In this document: piece after piece, positions 62,132-64,000 of the stretch | How the letters are laid out: each line of letters begins with the position of its first letter | Position numbering within the stretch: position 1 is the stretch's first letter | Assembly (NCBI GenBank): GCA_964035015.1 | Contig: CAXIUP010000034.1 | Coordinates: 62,001-126,000, forward strand | DNA length: 64,000 nt | Origin: Corallium rubrum | Taxonomy: Eukaryota > Cnidaria > Anthozoa > Scleralcyonacea > Coralliidae | Reading direction: 5' to 3' | The notes under the pieces: model-generated | What the model saw: only the letters and a program-made list of their open reading frames with translations | Database searches by the model: none | Told to the model about the DNA's origin: nothing | Program-made: the position numbers and the translations under genes

Positions 62132-63178
62132 ACATACTCCACCCGCAATAAACCACTCCCATACACTTACCCCCATACACCCACTCCCATACACCCACCC
62201 CCATACACCCACCGCCATACACCCACCCCCATATCCCCACCCCCATACCCCCACCCCCATACACCCACCCCCAATACACCACCCCATACACCTACCCCCA
62301 TACACCCACACCCATACACCCACCCCCAGACACGCACCCCCATAAACCCACCCCATACACCCACCACCATACACGCACCCCCATACACCCACCGCCATAC
62401 ACACACCCCCATACTCCCATCACCATACATCCACCCCCATTCACCCACCACCATACCCCCACCCCCATACCCCCACCCCCATACCCCCACTTCTATACAC
62501 CCACCCCCATACACCCACCCCCAATACACCACCCCTATACACCTACCCCGATACACCCACCCCCATACACCCACCCCCATACACCCACCCCCTTACACCC
62601 TCCCCTACTACACCACCCTCATTCACCACCCCCATACACCTACCCCCATACACCCACTCCCATACACCTACCCGCATACACCCCCAACCCCATCACCCAC
62701 CCCCATACACCCACCCCATACACCCACCACGATACACGCATCCCCATACACCCACCACCATACACACACCCCCATACACCCATCACCATACATCCACCCC
62801 CATTCACCCACCACCATACCCCCCCCCCCCTACCCCACTCCCATGCACCCACCCCCATACACCCACCTCCATACACCCACCCCGATACACCCACCCCGAT
62901 ACACCCACCCCGATACACCCACCCCGGTACACCCACCACCATACACCCACCCCCATACACCCATCCCCATACACCCACCACCATACACCCACCACCATAC
63001 ACCCACCACCATACACCACCACTACTTACGCCCCTTGTTTGTGCATTGCTGGATGAGACATAATTTGCTAATGGTATTGGATTGGTGGACAGCGGAAAAC
63101 TGCTGGTAGCCATCGTGAAAACAGGTGTAGGTTAGGTACCACACCATGGGTTTGGCTGCATTCTACGGTAGTTTTTAA

Positions 63179-63730
63179 CCCTATCCAGACTGGGGGGGGG
63201 CAGAAAGTGCCCGCGCTGAATTTAAAAGTTAATATCTCCTAAACCATTATAGGTATGGTTCTGAAATTTTATGACTTTTCCTAAATATGTATGGGCTTTA
63301 TGTGTGGAAAATTTTGTGAAAAAATATCGCGCCAAAAAAAAGTTACAGCGGAGTCGTGAACACCTACCAACACAAAATTTCAGCCGACAAATTTTCTAAT
63401 GTCTGCTTTTATAATAGTTACAATAAAAGTAAGCACTTTTTAATAAAGAGAAACTATTTTTTTTGATAGATATCTTTTTTATGTTAACAAAACAATAGGA
63501 AAAAATTTTTTCGAAATTCTAGTAATCTTGGGTTTTTCCAATTACTGACGTCATAATGACGTCATAATTTGTCGCCATGGCAACATAAGTGTAACACATA
63601 CTTGAACAAGGCATACCATCCACCTGTAAAAGTTTCGTCGGAATACACCAAATAGTTCAGGAGATATTGACCGCGGGCACTTTCCGCCCCCCAGTCCCAG
63701 AAGTAAAAAAAAAGCCAAGTCTGGATAGGG
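63179..63730. mobile_element. 552-bp piggyBac-type MITE
   Basis: TTAA (63175-63178 and 63731-63734) flanks inverted ends CCCTATCCAGACT and its complement, followed on each side by a second inverted pair (GGGCAGAAAGTGCCCGCG against CGCGGGCACTTTCCGCCC). CCCT-initial ends with TTAA duplication are the piggyBac signature. The interior is AT-rich and non-coding. Confidence 0.88.
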
Positions 63731-63849
63731 TTAAAGTGTCTATGAAACGAAAATTAAATTTGTCTTATTTGAAAGAACACTTAAAATTATAGAGTAACAT
63801 CTTTTGCAGTTTTTCGTTTCCTTGCTTTGTTCTTGAGATATTTCAGTTT

Positions 63850-64000
63850 ATATAAATAAGTTTTGTGGAAACACCACGTAAAATATTTCTTTGCTAAGCT
63901 TTCGGCCTGTTGACTCAGGCCTTCATCACAGCAATGACAACAAGTTGTTGGCTCACGTCATTTATTTATTTATATATTTTTTTCAAAGATTAAATATTTC
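63850..64000 (-). ncRNA. Penelope-type terminal sequence with hammerhead-like core
   Basis: At 63898-63931 the minus strand reads CTGTGATGA, a perfect GGCCTG-AGTCAA-CAGGCC hairpin, then GAAAGC. It relates to 31934-31967, but here the GAAA box is intact while CTGATGA carries extra bases. It continues beyond the window. Confidence 0.5.

Larger units (their letters stand above)
36739..63025 (+). repeat. 26.3-kb satellite of a 14-bp C-rich unit with higher-order structure
   Basis: The consensus CCCCCATACACCCA is repeated about 1,900 times with variants CCACCATACACCCA, CACCCATACACCCA and 13-bp forms. The plus strand is almost free of G, and the minus strand is TGGGTGTATGGGGG, with G runs suited to quadruplexes. 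Variant order repeats at longer scales: about 1.17 kb (37394/38565), 5.02 kb (40731/45751), 2.08 kb (56035/58113) and 0.43 kb (60052/60479). Translations (THPHTPTPIHPPPY plus, GVWGWVYGGGCM minus) only reflect the unit. The array starts after CCCAATACATC and ends before TACTTACGCCCC. No centromere- or telomere-specific motif is present. Confidence 0.97.
55026..63025 (+). repeat. Higher-order unit 4 and rearranged end block
   Basis: The CATTCGCCC cluster is at 55026 and the marker at 55857-55874. Further right the order is disturbed by local duplications of about 2.08 kb (56035-56391 repeated at 58113-58469) and 0.43 kb (60052-60279 repeated at 60479-60706). A last marker is at 62114-62131. The final 0.5 kb is the most irregular. 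Confidence 0.8.

Noticed and set aside
36740-63109. Hundreds of long open frames on both strands (up to 620 codons) encoding THPHTPTPIHPPPY-like or GVWGWVYGGGCM-like repeats
   Set aside because: The 14-bp unit has no stop in any frame and cycles through all three frames every 42 bp, so open frames are automatic. No start context, splice site, domain or non-repeat coding end supports them.

Overview
This is eukaryotic, repeat-dominated DNA, most likely from a marine invertebrate. A cnidarian such as a stony coral is my best guess. It rests on the element mix (Ty3/gypsy of the K02A2.6-like type, DIRS-like, Penelope-like and CR1/Jockey-like fossils), the intron signals and the ankyrin gene style. 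No sequence here fixes the species.

Layout. 1-3341: the 5' part of a young-looking minus-strand Ty3/gypsy element, inserted head-on into an older plus-strand gypsy fossil (3342-9293). That fossil was itself hit by a LINE with a tRNA-like 5' head (about 4924-6535). 10.05-10.58 kb: a Penelope-like GIY-YIG remnant. 11.5-14.75 kb: a DIRS-like fossil on the minus strand between 383-bp direct repeats. 15.72-15.87 kb: an orphan minus-strand exon with good splice sites. 16-18.5 kb: two MITEs, a dispersed repeat carrying an (AAAAC)n expansion, and a tRNA-like foldback. 19.05-22.64 kb: a second copy of the plus-strand gypsy with its 3' LTR. 22.6-25.1 kb: a MITE with a 20-bp minisatellite, a 5S-rRNA-like relic and a 36/39-bp tandem repeat open on both strands. 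25.93-26.43 kb: a probable terminal exon with a CCHC knuckle. 27.5-32 kb: dispersed repeats, an 8-bp-TSD foldback containing a nested MITE, and Penelope-like debris with hammerhead-like motifs. 35.03-35.64 kb: the first two coding exons of an ankyrin-repeat gene on the minus strand. 35.92-36.07 kb: a run of exactly 150 G.

The largest object is a 26.3-kb satellite array (about 36739-63025, 41% of the window) built on the 14-mer CCCCCATACACCCA. One strand is almost free of G and the other is G-quadruplex-rich. The array shows several tiers of tandem duplication (about 0.43, 1.17, 2.08 and 5.0 kb) and a rare hairpin-forming marker that recurs four times. Because 14 is not a multiple of 3 and the unit has no stop in any frame, it yields hundreds of long but meaningless reading frames on both strands.

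Only three stretches look like host protein-coding sequence: the ankyrin gene start, the orphan exon at 15.7 kb (same strand and phase-compatible, so perhaps the same gene across a 19-kb intron), and the CCHC exon at 25.9 kb. Everything else is mobile-element fossils, satellites or unassigned non-coding DNA.
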